From Deinococcus metalli (GTDB taxonomy: Bacteria; Deinococcota; Deinococci; Deinococcales; Deinococcaceae), in assembly GCF_014201805.1 (NCBI RefSeq), contig NZ_JACHFK010000002.1:248001-312000 (forward strand): a stretch of DNA of 64,000 nucleotides, in the 5' to 3' direction. The notes beneath the pieces are model-generated. The model was not told the origin of the DNA. It did no database searches and saw only the letters and a list, made by a program, of their open reading frames with translations. Position numbers and translations under genes: made by a program. This document shows, piece after piece, positions 49,880 through 60,758 of this stretch; the first letter of the stretch is position 1, and every line of letters begins with the position of its first letter.

Positions 49880-52048
49880 TCAGTTCGTCCCGATGGTCTG
49901 ACCTGCGGCGCTGGCCCTGCTCTTCCACAGGTTGAATTCGGTGGTCTCGGTGGAGAGGGTGGCGGTGCTGTACAGAGGCGTGTTGTTGTAGCACAGCGCC
50001 GCCGTGCAGTTGGCGAACCACGTGTTATTCAGGAAGGTCGTGCCGTCGCTGTTGTAGCGCATCCACGTGACCTGGTTGTCGTGGACGGTGTTGTTCGCCC
50101 ACACGCCGCCCGAGATGGAACCCTGCTGGTCCCAGACGTACAGGCCGACGTTCTGCGCAGCGATTTTGCGCCCGTCCGGCAGCAGCCCACTGGAGACGTA
50201 GCGGTTGTTGTAGACGTTGTGGTCGTGGCCCCCTGCGATGCCCGTACCTTCGTTGGTGGTGCTGATGATGGTGTTGTTGTAGACGTCCACCCACCCGCCG
50301 GTCAGGCTCAGGGTGCTGCTGCCGTCACCCAGCAGGATGCCGCCGCCTGCGTAGCCACTGGTGTTCGCCGGGTCGGGAGCGTAGGCGCCCCAGATCAGGT
50401 TGTCGTGGATCTTGATACGGCTCGACGGCGTGCCGGTCGTTTCGTACATATTGATGTTCTCTTCCAGCGCGCTCTTGTACGGTTCGTTGATCACCTGGTT
50501 CCACGCGATCTCGGCATTGGCCACGTTGCGCACGCTGTTGAACTGCACGAACTGCACCCGGTAGAAGTCATTCTGGTACCCGCCGGCTCCGTTGCTGAAG
50601 CGGCCGTCGATGTTCTTGGCGCTGTTGCGCAGGATCTTGATGGTCTGGCCGGCGCCCGTGTTCCCGACGAAGCTGCGGACGTAGATGCCGCCGGTGCCCT
50701 CGAAGTAGTTGTTGGTGACGTTGAGGTTGATCGTGGATTCGGAGCTGATGAAGCGGCCGACGTTCCGGCCATTGACGTTGGGATTGACGCCGTAGCCCTT
50801 GGTGTTGCGCACGGTCAGATCCATGCTGAAGCCCTGGATGAGATGTCCGGGCCCTTTGAGGTTGGCACCGTCAATGACGACGGGCTCGCTGGTCCGGACA
50901 GTGATCGCCGGGACGTTGGGGTCGGTGCTCTGGTAGTTCCCGGTGTACGTCCCGCCCTTCGTGATCACCAGCGGGGCGCCGTACGTGATGGTGGTGCTCG
51001 GCGCGGGGCTGGGTGCGGGAGCGGGCGCCGTAGAGTCGATGTAGCAGGCCTTGGTGACGCCGGGCGCGGGATCGCCGCCAAAGAAGGCATTCGTGCAGGA
51101 ACCGGAGTTGGTGACGGTCTTGGTGAGCCAGCGGGTGTCGGCGCCGTAGCGCACAGTCTGCGTGCCGCTGACCGTGAAGTTGCCGTACTCGTCGGCGAGT
51201 TTGGAGGCGCTCGTCGCGACCACGTAGCAGGCCTTGGTGACGCCGGGCGCGGGATCGCCGCCGAAGAAGGCATTCGTGCAGGAACCGGAGTTGGTGACGG
51301 TCTTGGTGAGCCAGCGGGTGTCGGCGCCGTAGCGCACAGTCTGCGTGCCGCTGACCGTGAAGTTGCCGTACTCGTCGGCGATCTTGGTCGTGGAGGAACT
51401 CGAGCTGCAGCTCAGGACGCGGGCGTTGGCCCAGTCCGCGTGGTCGTAGGCGTTGCCGTCGCCGGCGTCGGTGACCACCAGCTTCAGTTCGCTCTTGCCG
51501 GCGATACCGACGTTCACGGACTTGGTGGCGCTCGAACCGGTCATGGTGCCGGAGTCGTAGATCTTGACGCCGTCGGCCCACACCTGGAAGACCACGCTGC
51601 CGATGCTGCCCACTTCATCGTCGACGCCGATATCGCTGGCGAACGTGGAGCACTGTCCGCCCAGGCTGTACGTGACGGTGGAGTTGGAATGCACGCCCAG
51701 ACCCGTCGAGTAGGTCGCGCCGTTCAGGGTGATGGTTCTCCCGTCGCCGCCATTGCTCTCGCCGCTGCTCGTGTTGAGTTCCACCGGACCCCAACCGCTG
51801 GTGGCAGAGGCCCAGCCGACGTTGGAGAGCTGGTTGTCGCCGCTGCTCAGGGCGAGAGCGCCGAGTTTGCCATTCTGGCCGTTGTCCTTGGCGACCCACG
51901 GAGCGCCCACGCCGTCGGCCAGCGCAGTCTTACCACCATTCGCGGCGGATGCCTTGGGGGCGCTGGGGGCCTGTGAGCAGGCGGCCAACGCCAGGGGAAT
52001 CAGGAGGAGGGAGGCGGTACGGAAGCGGGCGGGGGAGCTGTGGGTCAT
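49880..52048 (-). CDS. Surface lipoprotein: NPCBM domain, duplicated module, beta-helix
   Basis: A 722-residue lipoprotein (LALAAC, Cys24). An NPCBM-type carbohydrate-binding domain covers roughly residues 50-210 (GLGVHSNSTVTYSLGG, then KSELKLVVTDAGDGNAYDHADWA). Two near-identical 61-residue modules follow (about 222-336), then an Ala-Pro linker and a right-handed beta-helix region (about 355-722) rich in N-N-x-F/I steps (NVTNNYF, VDVYNNTIIS). Beta-helix surface proteins often are polysaccharide lyases or depolymerases. No catalytic signature was recognised, so activity is open. GAGGA lies before ATG 52048. Confidence 0.8.
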   Translation of the reverse strand: MTHSSPARFRTASLLLIPLALAACSQAPSAPKASAANGGKTALADGVGAPWVAKDNGQNGKLGALALSSGDNQLSNVGWASATSGWGPVELNTSSGESNGGDGRTITLNGATYSTGLGVHSNSTVTYSLGGQCSTFASDIGVDDEVGSIGSVVFQVWADGVKIYDSGTMTGSSATKSVNVGIAGKSELKLVVTDAGDGNAYDHADWANARVLSCSSSSSTTKIADEYGNFTVSGTQTVRYGADTRWLTKTVTNSGSCTNAFFGGDPAPGVTKACYVVATSASKLADEYGNFTVSGTQTVRYGADTRWLTKTVTNSGSCTNAFFGGDPAPGVTKACYIDSTAPAPAPSPAPSTTITYGAPLVITKGGTYTGNYQSTDPNVPAITVRTSEPVVIDGANLKGPGHLIQGFSMDLTVRNTKGYGVNPNVNGRNVGRFISSESTINLNVTNNYFEGTGGIYVRSFVGNTGAGQTIKILRNSAKNIDGRFSNGAGGYQNDFYRVQFVQFNSVRNVANAEIAWNQVINEPYKSALEENINMYETTGTPSSRIKIHDNLIWGAYAPDPANTSGYAGGGILLGDGSSTLSLTGGWVDVYNNTIISTTNEGTGIAGGHDHNVYNNRYVSSGLLPDGRKIAAQNVGLYVWDQQGSISGGVWANNTVHDNQVTWMRYNSDGTTFLNNTWFANCTAALCYNNTPLYSTATLSTETTEFNLWKSRASAAGQTIGTN
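51041..51385 (-). repeat. Tandem duplication inside the beta-helix lipoprotein gene
   Basis: Two direct copies, 51041-about 51200 and 51224-about 51383, period 183 bp (61 codons, in frame). Over about 158 bp only one base difference was seen (the first copy has CCAAAG where the second has CCGAAG). Such identity at third codon positions indicates a recent duplication or gene conversion. Each copy encodes ADEYGNFTVSGTQTVRYGAD and the following TNAFFGGDPAPG region. Confidence 0.9.
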
Positions 52049-52837
52049 GTAGTGTCCTCGGGTGCGGTCCGATGTGCGGCGTGCAAGGGAGAACAACCGA
52101 GACGTCCTGTCCGGTTGAGAAAATCCGCTGCTGTGAGGGGGAGATGGCGGCGCCCGAAGAGAAGTCTTACCGGGCATTCACGTGCCTCGGAATTACGTTA
52201 ACGAAACCTTATGAAAGCCTCGTGTACGTCTGGCTGTGAGAAATTCAGCGTTCCACGTTCGGATTGCCGTCGGTCAAGACGATTTTCGCCGTGTAGGTCA
52301 ACGTCAGCAACTCAACATAGATCGGCGCGGCTGAACAGGGCCCTTGAAAACGTTCTCATGTTGCACGGTCTCATATGGAGGCGCCTTTTCGAAAGTGCGT
52401 TGTCGTCGGCAAAAAGGATGATGGACCACCTTGATATTGTCTAGACATCAGCCATCAAACAGGATCGTCCAGCCGGCTCGACCTTGGAGGGAGAGCACCG
52501 ACGTCCGGCGACCTATTTCGCCAAAAAGCATGGCTGGCACGTCGGAAACAGAGATATCTGGGGGAGCGAAGCATGTCCAGCATACGCCTGCCGCACGCCC
52601 GCGGCTTCTCATGTCCAGTCAGCCGATCAGATGGGAATCAGGGAGCTGTGATTGGTCTGGAGGCGGCTTGCCCGCCATGCGCGACGCCAAGGTAGACGAC
52701 CCACTGGACACTGCGTCAGGTGCGTACACGCGAGGAGGACTCGATGGGCCACCCAGATTGGCCCCGTCGAGTCCTCTCAAAGCCGTACCCAGATCAACGG
52801 ACGATTTCCTATTCGCCTGGTCCAGGGCGAGCGAGCG
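52049..52837. other. Low-GC spacer with decayed or non-coding DNA
   Basis: 789 bases with no recognised gene on either strand. Open frames here (for example 52431-52910 plus) have no family features and poor codon fit. Base composition at 52190-52480 is clearly more AT-rich than the surroundings. It contains the promoter region of the beta-helix lipoprotein at its left end and a strong hairpin at 52735-52776. It may be remnant mobile DNA, but no transposase motif or terminal repeat was identified. Confidence 0.55.
52735..52776. other. Long two-stem hairpin
   Basis: Outer stem GAGGACTCGA/TCGAGTCCTC (52735-52744 with 52767-52776, 10 bp perfect), inner stem GGGCCA/TGGCCC (52746-52751 with 52759-52764), 7-nt loop. 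It lies 62 nt downstream of the VOC gene stop and could terminate it. The near-symmetry also fits a small structured RNA or a mobile-element end. Confidence 0.5.
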
Positions 52838-53389
52838 TCAGTGTTCCAGCCGCTCCCGCTCTGCCAGGAGGTCCTCGATGGCGTCCGCGAGGTGCTCGTC
52901 CCCGATGTGATGGTCGCCGCGTTCCACGCGTAGCTGGTGGGCGCGCATCAGGACGTCCGCGGCGCGGTGGCCCTCCGGCGTCTCGAACTTGTAGCACGCG
53001 AGTTCCACCTTCATGCCGTTCGGGTCCTGCAGGTAGATGGAATTCATGAAGCCGCGGTCACGCTCGATGAAGTCGATGCCGCGCTCCCGCAGCCGCGCGG
53101 GCACCTGCGTGAAGGTGGCGCGCGAGACGTTGAACGCCAGGTGCTCCATGCTGCCGACCTCACGCGGGGCAGGGCGACGGGCGTCCACGCGCTCCTCGTT
53201 CGTGAACACGGTCAGCAGCCGGCCGTCGCCGGGATCGAAGTACAGATGGCTCTCGTCGGCCTTGCCGAGGTTGGGCTGCTCAAAGATGAACGGCATGCCG
53301 AGCACGCCCTCCCAGAAGTCGAGGGCGCTCTGGCGGGTCGAGCCGACGATCGTGATGTGATGGACACCCTGCACCTGAATCTTTCGCAC
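52838..53389 (-). CDS. VOC-family (glyoxalase/dioxygenase-like) protein
   Basis: A 183-residue vicinal-oxygen-chelate protein. H10-H11 in GVHHITIVG begins the first beta-alpha module, with SHLYFDPGDG and the second module HLAFNV...NSIYLQDPNGMKVELACY providing further metal-ligand positions (H, E). A helical tail of about 45 residues extends past the normal domain end. The gene lies 21 nt after the glpD stop on the same strand. The substrate is unknown. Confidence 0.88.
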   Translation of the reverse strand: MRKIQVQGVHHITIVGSTRQSALDFWEGVLGMPFIFEQPNLGKADESHLYFDPGDGRLLTVFTNEERVDARRPAPREVGSMEHLAFNVSRATFTQVPARLRERGIDFIERDRGFMNSIYLQDPNGMKVELACYKFETPEGHRAADVLMRAHQLRVERGDHHIGDEHLADAIEDLLAERERLEH

Positions 53390-53410
53390 GCGGACACCTC
53401 TGCGCCGATG

Positions 53411-54997
53411 TTAAACGTTCTGCGCGGATCTCTCCTGCGGTCCGGTCACACCGTCCGGCGGAAGCTGATAGCCCGCTGCCAGCTCCCGGTACGCCTGCAC
53501 CTGCCCGGCCTGCCACGCCGCGCCCTGCCCGAGTTCCTCCGCCAGGATCGCGGCGACGCGCGGCGCGGCCTCGGCGCTCGCGCGGGCGTTCAGCAGCAGG
53601 GCACGCAGCCGGCGGGAGAGCACGTCCTCGACCGTCCGGGCCTGCTCGGCCTGCGCGGCCCAGCGCACCTCCGCCTCGGTGTAGGGCAGCTCCGGGTGCA
53701 GGAGGGTGTCGGCGCCCGGCAGGGCCTGCACCCACTCGGCGTCCGTGCCGTAGACCTTCCAGTGGTCCGGCAGGGCCGCGGTGGTCGCGCCGTGCAGGGC
53801 CAGGCCCTCGGTCACGCTCAGGCGGGCGGGCAGGCCCGCCAGGGCGGCGGCGCGGTTCACGGTGTCCTCGCCCATGCGGCGGTACGTCGTCCACTTGCCG
53901 CCGGTCAGGGTGATCAGGCCGCCGTCCGAGATGCGGATCACGTGGTCGCGCGAGATCGCCTTGGTGTCGGTGCCCTCGGCGGCCTTCACCAGGGGGCGCA
54001 GGCCCGCGTACACGCTGCGGACGTCGGCGCGGGTGGGCGCGGGCTCCAGATACTGCGCGGCGGTGCGCAGGATGAACTCGATTTCCTCGTCCAGCGCGCG
54101 GGGCTCCGCGCTCACGGAGGGCACGGGGGTGTCGGTGGTGCCGATCACCACGTGGTCGTGCCACGGCACGGCGAACAGCACGCGGCCGTCGTCGGTGCGC
54201 GGCACCATGACCGCGCTGTCGCCCGGCAGGAAGGCGCGGTCGACCACCACGTGCACGCCCTGGCTGGGCGACAGCATGGGCTTGGCCGCCGGGTCGTCCA
54301 TGCGGCGCACGTCGTCCACGAACACGCCGGTGGCGTTCACGACCACCTTCGCGCGCACGGCGTGCTCCGCGCCGGTCTCGTCGTCGCGGAAGCGGGCACC
54401 GACGACCTTCTTGCCCTCCTTGATCAGGCCCACGACGGGCGCGTGGTTCACGGCGACGCCGCCGAAGTTCTCCAGCGTCCTGAGGAGGGTCACGGCGAGC
54501 CGCGCGTCGTCGAACTGGCCGTCGAAATACAGGATGCCGCCCTTGAGGTCCTGCGTCCTGAGGGTGGGCGTGCGCTCCAGCGCCTGCCCGCGCGTGACGT
54601 AGCGGCTGGGTTTCAGGTTGAGCTTGCCGGCGAGCAGGTCGTAGACCTTCAGGCCGATGCCGTAGAAGGGCGCAGCCCACCACTTGTACGCGGCGATCAC
54701 GAAGCCCAGGTCGCGCACGAGGTGCGGGGCGTTCTTCTTCAGCAGGCCGCGCTCATGCAGCGCCTCGCGCACCAGCGAGACGTTGCCCTGGGCGAGGTAG
54801 CGCACGCCGCCGTGCACGAGCTTGGTCGAGCGGCTGGACGTGCCCTTGGCGTAGTCGTGCGCCTCGAGCAGCAGGGTGGAGTACCCGCGCGTGGCGGCCT
54901 CCACGGCGGTGCCCAGCCCCGACGCGCCCCCGCCAATGACGAGGACGTCCCAGACGTCGGGCGTGGTGGCAGCGGTCAGGATCTCGACTCGGGTCAT
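53411..54997 (-). CDS. glpD: Aerobic glycerol-3-phosphate dehydrogenase
   Basis: A 528-residue FAD enzyme oxidising glycerol-3-phosphate to dihydroxyacetone phosphate at the membrane. N-terminal FAD motif VIGGGASGLGTA (19-31), then the GlpD signature TKLVHGGVRYL and the C-terminal TGGKWTTYRRMGED block. Last pathway gene of the glycerol operon. An 84-nt spacer carrying three overlapping palindromes separates it from glpK, so it may have a regulated promoter of its own. Confidence 0.95.
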   Translation of the reverse strand: MTRVEILTAATTPDVWDVLVIGGGASGLGTAVEAATRGYSTLLLEAHDYAKGTSSRSTKLVHGGVRYLAQGNVSLVREALHERGLLKKNAPHLVRDLGFVIAAYKWWAAPFYGIGLKVYDLLAGKLNLKPSRYVTRGQALERTPTLRTQDLKGGILYFDGQFDDARLAVTLLRTLENFGGVAVNHAPVVGLIKEGKKVVGARFRDDETGAEHAVRAKVVVNATGVFVDDVRRMDDPAAKPMLSPSQGVHVVVDRAFLPGDSAVMVPRTDDGRVLFAVPWHDHVVIGTTDTPVPSVSAEPRALDEEIEFILRTAAQYLEPAPTRADVRSVYAGLRPLVKAAEGTDTKAISRDHVIRISDGGLITLTGGKWTTYRRMGEDTVNRAAALAGLPARLSVTEGLALHGATTAALPDHWKVYGTDAEWVQALPGADTLLHPELPYTEAEVRWAAQAEQARTVEDVLSRRLRALLLNARASAEAAPRVAAILAEELGQGAAWQAGQVQAYRELAAGYQLPPDGVTGPQERSAQNV

Positions 54998-55031
54998 GGC
55001 AGTCCTTGAATGGAGAAGTGGGGCGGGCAGA

Positions 55032-55066
55032 TGAACACCCGTTCAAGCCATTTGAACATACGTTCA
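55032..55066. promoter_or_regulatory. Triple palindrome between glpK and glpD
   Basis: Two TGAAC-N4-GTTCA sites (55032-55045 and 55053-55066, 21 bp apart) plus the overlapping GTTCAA-N5-TTGAAC formed between them (55041-55057). The arms are perfect in all three. A similar site lies on the glpS promoter, so the same regulator may act at both. Confidence 0.7.
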
Positions 55067-55081
55067 GAGTATGGTCAACGG

Positions 55082-56608
55082 TCAGACGCTGAGCGCGCCC
55101 TCATGGTCGGGACGGGCCCAGTCACGGCTGCGCTCCACCGCCCGCTTCCACGTGCCCAGCCGCGCCGCGCGCTCGTCCGCGCCCAGTCGCGGCTCGAAGC
55201 GCTGATCCACCCGCCACAGCGAGCGCAGTTCCGCGTCGTCCGCCCAGAAGTCCACTGCGCGGCCTGCCAGGAACGCCGCGCCCAGCGCGGTGGTCTCGGT
55301 GACCTGTGGGCGCACCACCGGCACGCCCAGGATGTCGGCCTGGAACTGCATCATCGCGTCGTTCACGCTGCCGCCGCCGTCCACGCGCACCTCGCTGACC
55401 GCCGTGCCGCTGCGGCGCACGTCCTGCTGCATGGCCTCCAGCAGTTCCGCGCTCTGGAAGGCCACGCTCTCCAGCGCCGCGCGCGCCAGGTGCGCCGCCG
55501 TCGTGCCGCGCGTGAGGCCCACCACCGTGCCGCGCGCGTAGGGGTCCCAGTACGGTGCGCCCAGGCCCACGAAGGCCGGCACCAGGACCACGCCGCCAGT
55601 GTCCGGCACGCTGGCGGCCAGCGCCTCGACGTCCGCGCTCGACCGGATGATGCCCAGGCCGTCGCGCAGCCACTGCACGACCGCGCCGCCCACGAACACG
55701 CCGCCCTCCAGCGCGTAGGTGCGCTGCGCGTCCCGCTGCCACGCCACGGTGGTCAGCAGGCGGTGCTGTGACTCCACCGCCTCCGTGCCGGTGTTCAGCA
55801 GCATGAAACAGCCGGTGCCGTAGGTGTTCTTCGCCATGCCCACGTCCACGCACACCTGCCCGAAGGTCGCGGCCTGCTGGTCGCCCGCGATCCCCGCGAT
55901 GGGCACCTGCGCGCCCAGCAGCCCCGGCGAGGTGGTGCCGTAGACCTCCGAACTGCTTCGCACCTCGGGCAGTATGGCGCGCGGCACGTCTAGGACGGCC
56001 AGCAGCTCGTCGTCCCATCCGCCCGTGTGGATGTCGTACAGCAGCGTGCGGCTGGCGTTGCTGGCGTCCGTGACGTGCAGTTGGCCGCCGGTGAGCTGGT
56101 AGACCAGCCACGAGTCCACCGTGCCGAAGCACAGCTCGCCGGCCTCGGCCCGCGCCCGCGCGCCCGGCACGTGGTCGAGCAACCAGCGCACCTTCGTGCC
56201 GGAGAAGTACGCGTCCAGCACCAGCCCGGTCTTGCGGCGGAACAGTTCGGTGTGCCCGGCGGCGGCCAGCTCGTCGCAGAACGCGGCCGTGCGGCGGTCC
56301 TGCCACACGATGGCGTGGTGGATCGGCTGCCCGGTGCGGCGATCCCACACGACCACCGTCTCGCGCTGGTTCGTGATCCCGATGGCCGCGAGATCCGACG
56401 CCCGGATGCCCGCGCTGCTCAGGGCCTCCTGCATCACGCCGCTCTGTGTGCTCCAGATCTCCAGCGCGTCGTGCTCCACCCAGCCGGGCTGCGGAAAGAT
56501 CTGGCGGAACTCCTTTTGCGCCCGTGCCCGCACTTGCCCCTGCCGGTCGAACACGATGGCGCGGCTGCTGGTCGTGCCCTGATCCAGGGCCAGGATGTAG
56601 TCGGTCAT
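55082..56608 (-). CDS. glpK: Glycerol kinase
   Basis: A 508-residue FGGY kinase converting glycerol to glycerol-3-phosphate. N-terminal [15 protein letters not shown] phosphate loop, conserved [17 protein letters not shown], and the C-terminal [22 protein letters not shown] adenine-binding region are complete. Between the glycerol transporter binding protein gene and glpD, all on the minus strand. Confidence 0.96.
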   Translation of the reverse strand: MTDYILALDQGTTSSRAIVFDRQGQVRARAQKEFRQIFPQPGWVEHDALEIWSTQSGVMQEALSSAGIRASDLAAIGITNQRETVVVWDRRTGQPIHHAIVWQDRRTAAFCDELAAAGHTELFRRKTGLVLDAYFSGTKVRWLLDHVPGARARAEAGELCFGTVDSWLVYQLTGGQLHVTDASNASRTLLYDIHTGGWDDELLAVLDVPRAILPEVRSSSEVYGTTSPGLLGAQVPIAGIAGDQQAATFGQVCVDVGMAKNTYGTGCFMLLNTGTEAVESQHRLLTTVAWQRDAQRTYALEGGVFVGGAVVQWLRDGLGIIRSSADVEALAASVPDTGGVVLVPAFVGLGAPYWDPYARGTVVGLTRGTTAAHLARAALESVAFQSAELLEAMQQDVRRSGTAVSEVRVDGGGSVNDAMMQFQADILGVPVVRPQVTETTALGAAFLAGRAVDFWADDAELRSLWRVDQRFEPRLGADERAARLGTWKRAVERSRDWARPDHEGALSV

Positions 56609-56662
56609 AAGTTCCTGCTCATGGGCTCATGCTGCTCCTCCTGGAAAAAGTGGTCAACGAGG

Positions 56663-56707
56663 ACGCCCACCGTGCCGCCGACTGGGCGGACGCGGCACGG
56701 TGGAGTC
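56663..56707 (-). terminator. Strong hairpin between glpV and glpK
   Basis: Perfect 12-bp stem CCACCGTGCCGC (56667-56678) with GCGGCACGGTGG (56692-56703), 13-nt loop; flanking GGAC/GTCC can extend it. It probably stabilises the glpV mRNA end and limits read-through, giving more binding protein than kinase. Confidence 0.6.
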
Positions 56708-56726
56708 CTGCACTCGGTCTAGGGGC

Positions 56727-58490
<1,764 letters not shown>

Positions 58491-58574
58491 GGGGCCTCCG
58501 GGTAGTGCATTGGGCGGTCTCCGGCATGGTGGCCGGGCGTACAGGTGGACTGTCTCGGGACGAAGCGCGCCGTA

Positions 58575-58600
58575 CCACGGACGGACAGCGTGATCCGTGG
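58575..58600. terminator. Hairpin upstream of glpV
   Basis: CCACGGA (58575-58581) pairs with TCCGTGG (58594-58600), in the 152-nt gap between the DUF2160 gene and glpV. May be an mRNA processing or attenuation site. Confidence 0.35.
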
Positions 58601-58642
58601 GCCATCAGGGGAAGGAGCGTGGTCAGGTCGTACGGTCGGGCC

Positions 58643-58915
58643 TCAGCCCCAGCGCATCGTCACCCCCAGCCAGATCAGCGAGAGGGTCAGGCCGATCAGT
58701 GGAGAGGCGTCGGTCACGCCCCACCATGTGAGGTTGATGGCAAGCAGGCCCAGCATGGCAATGTAGAAGCGGTCGCCCCGGTCGGTCGGTATCGGCAGGA
58801 AGCCCTTGCGGGTCACGGGCGGGGAACGCACGTCCATGACCGTGAGCACGGCGATGCACGACACGATAAGGATCACGAAAATGGCGGTGGGCAGTGTCCA
58901 GGCCATCCAACTCAT
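58643..58915 (-). CDS. DUF2160 membrane protein of the glycerol transporter operon
   Basis: A 90-residue protein with two to three membrane helices (residues 5-25, 52-70 and 72-88). Ends INLTWWGVTDASPLIGLTLS, matching the DUF2160 family located inside glycerol ABC operons (called GlpU in rhizobia). Its precise role in transport is unknown. Starts 22 nt after the upstream permease gene stop. Confidence 0.85.
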   Translation of the reverse strand: MSWMAWTLPTAIFVILIVSCIAVLTVMDVRSPPVTRKGFLPIPTDRGDRFYIAMLGLLAINLTWWGVTDASPLIGLTLSLIWLGVTMRWG

Positions 58916-58937
58916 AGGCGTCCTCCCAGTGTGCTCA

Positions 58938-59798
58938 TCAGACCCGTCCCAGGGCGAAGCCCTTGGCGATGTAGTTGCGGACGAAGTAGATCACCAGGGC
59001 ACCGGGCACGATGGTCAGCACCCCGGCGGCGGCCAGCAGGCCCCAGTCCATGCCAGACGCGCTGACGGTGCGGGTCATGACGGCCGCGATGGGCTTGGCG
59101 TCCACCGAGGTCAGCGTGCGGGCCAGCAGCAGTTCGATCCAGCTGAACATGAAGCAGAAGAACGCGGTCACGCCGATCCCGCTGCGCACCAGCGGTATGA
59201 AGACCCGGAAGAAGAAGCGCCCGAAGGAGTAGCCGTCGATGTACGCGGTCTCGTCGATCTCGCGCGGTACGCCGGACATGAAGCCCTCCAAAATCCACAC
59301 CGCCAGCGGCACGTTGAACAGCAGGTGCGCCAGCGCCACGCCGATGTGCGTGTCGAACAGTCCCACCGACTGGTACAGCTGGAAGAACGGCAGCAGGAAC
59401 ACGGCCGGCGGGGCCATGCGGTTCGTGAGCAACCAGAAGAACAGGTGCTTGTCGCCCTGGAACGAGTAGCGCGAGAACGCGTACGCGGCGGGCAGCGCGA
59501 TGGCCAGCGAGATCACCGTGTTCAGCACCACGTAGGTCAGCGAGTTCAGGTAGCCCGTGTACCACGCCGGGTTGGTGAAGATCTCGTGGTAGTGCTCGAA
59601 GGTCACGTGCTGCGGCCACAGCGAGAAACCCGCCAGGATCTCGTCGTTCGTCTTGAGGCTCATGGTGAGCATCCAGTAGATCGGCAGCATCAGCAGCACG
59701 AAGTACACGGGCAACAGGACGCTGCCGGGCCGGGTGCGGGGCCGTGAGCGGGGAGCGGTGGCCGTGACTGCGCGGGGCTGAGGGATGGCCGCCTTCAT
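58938..59798 (-). CDS. glpQ: Glycerol ABC transporter permease
   Basis: A 286-residue six-helix permease with the EAA-type loop DETAYIDGYSFGRFFFRVFIP. ATG 59798 overlaps the previous permease stop by ATGA. Pairs with GlpP to form the membrane channel. Confidence 0.9.
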   Translation of the reverse strand: MKAAIPQPRAVTATAPRSRPRTRPGSVLLPVYFVLLMLPIYWMLTMSLKTNDEILAGFSLWPQHVTFEHYHEIFTNPAWYTGYLNSLTYVVLNTVISLAIALPAAYAFSRYSFQGDKHLFFWLLTNRMAPPAVFLLPFFQLYQSVGLFDTHIGVALAHLLFNVPLAVWILEGFMSGVPREIDETAYIDGYSFGRFFFRVFIPLVRSGIGVTAFFCFMFSWIELLLARTLTSVDAKPIAAVMTRTVSASGMDWGLLAAAGVLTIVPGALVIYFVRNYIAKGFALGRV

Positions 59799-60712
59799 GA
59801 CGGCACCGCCACGACCGGCGTGCTGTCGGGCTCGCCCGTGACCTGCGCGCCGCCGCCCGCGCTGCGCTGGATGATGGTGTACAGCACGAAACTCACGACC
59901 TGGATGATCAGGAAGTACACCAGGCTGAACGCCGCCGCCGGCCCCAGGTCGAACTGCCCCACGGCCAGTTTGGTCAGGTAGATCGACAGGAAGGTCGTGG
60001 CGTTGCCGGGGCCGCCGCCGGTCAGGACGAAGGGCTCGGTGTAGATCATGAACGAGTCCATGAAGCGCAGCAGCAGCGCGATCATCAGCACCCCGCCGAG
60101 TTTGGGCAGCTGGATGTAGCGGAACACCGCCCACGGCCTTGCGCCGTCGATGCGGGCCGCCTGGTAGTAGCCGTCGGGAATGGCGCGCAGACCGGCGTAG
60201 CACAGCAGCGCGACCAGCGGCGTCCAGTGCCACACGTCCATCAGGATCACGGTTAGCCACGCGTCCAGGGGCTTCAGGGCGTAGTTGTAGTCGATGCCCA
60301 GCGACGCCAGGAGGTGCCCGCCCAGGCCGATGTCGGCGCGGCCGAAGATCTGCCAGATGGTGCCCACCACGTTAAACGGCACCAGCAGCGGCAGCGCGAT
60401 CAGCACCAGCGACAGCGACGCCTTCCAGCCCTTCGCCGGGAGCGAGAGCGCGATCAGGATGCCCAGCGGGATCTCGATGGCCAGCACCACCGCCGTGTAC
60501 AGGATCTGCCGCCCGAACGCGCCGTGCAGTTCAGGGTCGCGCAGCACCTCCTTGAACCAGTCCAGGCCCACGAACACCTTCTGGGTGGGGCTGATGATGT
60601 CCTGCACCGAGTAGTTGATGACGGTCAGCAGCGGGATAATGGCGCTGAACGCCACGGACAGCACCACGGGTAGCACCAGGAACCAGGCCTTGTTGTTGCG
60701 GGTCTTTAGCAT
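59795..60712 (-). CDS. glpP: Glycerol ABC transporter permease
   Basis: A 305-residue six-helix permease, EAA loop YQAARIDGARPWAVFRYIQLP. N-terminus MLKTRNNKAWFLVLPVVLSV enters the first helix. Lies 46 nt after the glpT stop; the C-terminal tail is extended by about 20 polar residues. Confidence 0.92.
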   Translation of the reverse strand: MLKTRNNKAWFLVLPVVLSVAFSAIIPLLTVINYSVQDIISPTQKVFVGLDWFKEVLRDPELHGAFGRQILYTAVVLAIEIPLGILIALSLPAKGWKASLSLVLIALPLLVPFNVVGTIWQIFGRADIGLGGHLLASLGIDYNYALKPLDAWLTVILMDVWHWTPLVALLCYAGLRAIPDGYYQAARIDGARPWAVFRYIQLPKLGGVLMIALLLRFMDSFMIYTEPFVLTGGGPGNATTFLSIYLTKLAVGQFDLGPAAAFSLVYFLIIQVVSFVLYTIIQRSAGGGAQVTGEPDSTPVVAVPS

Positions 60713-60758
60713 GCACGGCTCCGGGAGGCTGGGCTCATAGGGACGGGAAAGGGAGGCA

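Noticed and set aside
51041..51385. Two direct repeats as a CRISPR array
   Set aside because: Only two copies, about 160 bp long, in frame within a coding sequence; no spacers or cas genes.
52735..52776. Hairpin as a tRNA or riboswitch
   Set aside because: A single long stem-loop without cloverleaf or conserved riboswitch core.
52431..52910. 159-codon plus-strand frame in the low-GC spacer
   Set aside because: No family features, no ribosome site, and it runs antisense into the VOC gene.
55055..55078. TTGACC ... TATGTT as the glpD promoter
   Set aside because: Spacer of only 12 nt; a glpD-specific promoter remains possible but this pair is not convincing.
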